Assembly: GCA_000499405.2 (NCBI GenBank)
Contig: HG738140.1
Span: forward strand, 13,889,113-13,953,112
Source: Onchocerca volvulus
Lineage: Eukaryota > Nematoda > Chromadorea > Rhabditida > Onchocercidae
Reading direction: 5' to 3'
Length of the DNA stretch: 64,000 nt
Part shown: positions 63,201 through 64,000 of the stretch, piece by piece
Position numbering within the stretch: position 1 is the stretch's first letter
Layout of the letters: every line of letters starts with the position of its first letter
The notes under the pieces: generated by a model
Seen by the model: the letters and a program-made list of their open reading frames with translations, nothing else
Database searches by the model: none
Told to the model about the DNA's origin: nothing
Translations under genes and position numbers: made by a program

Positions 63201-64000
63201 ATATCGTGCGATGGAATTCTGTAATTTCGAAACACAATTTGAGGTAGGAATAGACATCATATAGAAAAGCCTGGAATCATTTAAAAAGGGACAAACAAAG
63301 AAGGAGAAGATAAATGAGGTCGAAAGAAAAATAAAGCAAAAAAAATATATTTCTTTGCTTGAAGCACTTATTTTTCACAATTTCAGCAGCTTATTTCGAA
63401 ATCTGCTATCAGCACTAAATTTGAGGCTCATACGCGAAGGGCTCGCGAAATTGTGGGAGAAATGAGACATAATCTGGATATTGTACAAAGTAGCACTCTC
63501 AAACGGAAGTAAATTTAAATAGATGTTTATGATCATATTCTTGAAGCGCAAATTTATCTTTTAAATTAGAATTTTTTTTTTTATATTTAAAAGTGAATAT
63601 TATATTATTATGGAAATCTAATTCTTTATGCAACTTACCCAACTTGTATTAATAGTTTTTTTTTTTCTTTTGTACCTTCACAAAAAATTACTCTCGGTAG
63701 TTCGTAACATCGTTCTCTTGATTAGAATTATCTAATCATCCTCACAATTTTTTAATTGAATAAGACAGATTATTTTTCCATCTTCAGAAGTTTATTCAAA
63801 TGGAGGTTTTACTATTGTCTGTCAATATTTTTCATTAAAAGTGCATTTTCTTTTTTTTTTTTTTTTTGCTCCGAATTATTTTTTTACGACAAAATTTCAG
63901 GGCTGAGTTACAAGTGAATTATACAGCGAAAGAAGCAGAATTTAAGAACTGCCTAGATAAATGGAAGGAATTTGAGCGATTTGCCGTCATTGAATCACAA
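60262..64000 (+). CDS. fzo-1: Mitofusin, outer-membrane mitochondrial fusion GTPase (3' truncated)
   Basis: Ten exons are visible (60262-60316, 60462-60656, 61065-61224, 61325-61418, 61534-61739, 62177-62393, 62883-63033, 63179-63243, 63387-63508, 63901 to the window edge), about 455 codons. The gene is cut by the window end, so the transmembrane pair and second heptad repeat are not seen. Homology to human MFN2 is clear: [18 protein letters not shown], the P-loop GRTSNGKSS (about 136-144), [10 protein letters not shown] switch [18 protein letters not shown] (G3, about 236-252), NNRWDAS (G4, about 294-300), then [12 protein letters not shown] of the first helical bundle. Mitofusins tether and fuse outer mitochondrial membranes. 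The exon 2 acceptor is weak, and exon 3 uses a downstream AG to keep frame, so the 5' structure is the least certain part. Confidence 0.92.

Noticed and set aside
1..64000. Possible bacterial endosymbiont (Wolbachia) insertions or mobile-element genes
   Set aside because: No transposase, reverse transcriptase or bacterial protein fragment was recognised by eye; a database search would be decisive.

Overview
The window reads as nuclear DNA of a nematode, most likely a clade III parasitic (filarial-type) species. It is very AT-rich. Genes are cut into small exons by AT-rich introns of about 60 bp to 2.4 kb. Acceptors are mostly TTTTCAG-like, and several start codons lie a few bases after such an acceptor, as expected for spliced-leader trans-splicing. 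Every multi-exon model below was built by hand from splice sites and reading-frame phase. No bacterial gene, CRISPR array, rRNA, tRNA or intact transposon was recognised.

Layout: 1-8972 is a gene-poor AT-rich stretch with several striking inverted repeats. A rhodopsin-like GPCR (8975-12017, +) is followed by an SH2-tyrosine kinase of the nematode Fer/SPE-8-like type (13600-17177, +). Convergent to the kinase is a bZIP transcription factor gene (18773-21845, -) whose phase-consistent exons encode two separate bZIP domains. A gene desert of about 16 kb follows (21846-38303), with GC-richer islets, palindromes, a degenerate minisatellite and a decayed duplicate of the 3' end of the proteasome gene.

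The right half is dense with housekeeping genes: proteasome lid subunit RPN9/PSMD13 (38304-41793, -), a small predicted membrane protein (42151-42411, -), a DSN1-like kinetochore protein (42933-44935, +), a GILT-type thiol reductase lacking a visible N-terminal exon (45904-49192, -), a gamma-tubulin complex (Spc97/Spc98) protein (53691-59209, -), and a mitofusin running off the right edge (60262-64000, +). The last two are divergent and share a 1.05 kb intergenic region with a G-quadruplex-type G-rich motif and a diverged internal duplication.

The genes do not form one pathway. DSN1 and the gamma-tubulin complex protein both serve chromosome segregation. RPN9 serves protein turnover, GILT lysosomal disulfide reduction, and mitofusin mitochondrial fusion. 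The points most worth following up are the double-bZIP protein, the miRNA-like foldback at 7086-7189, the G-rich motif upstream of mitofusin, and the clustered palindromes in the non-coding stretches.
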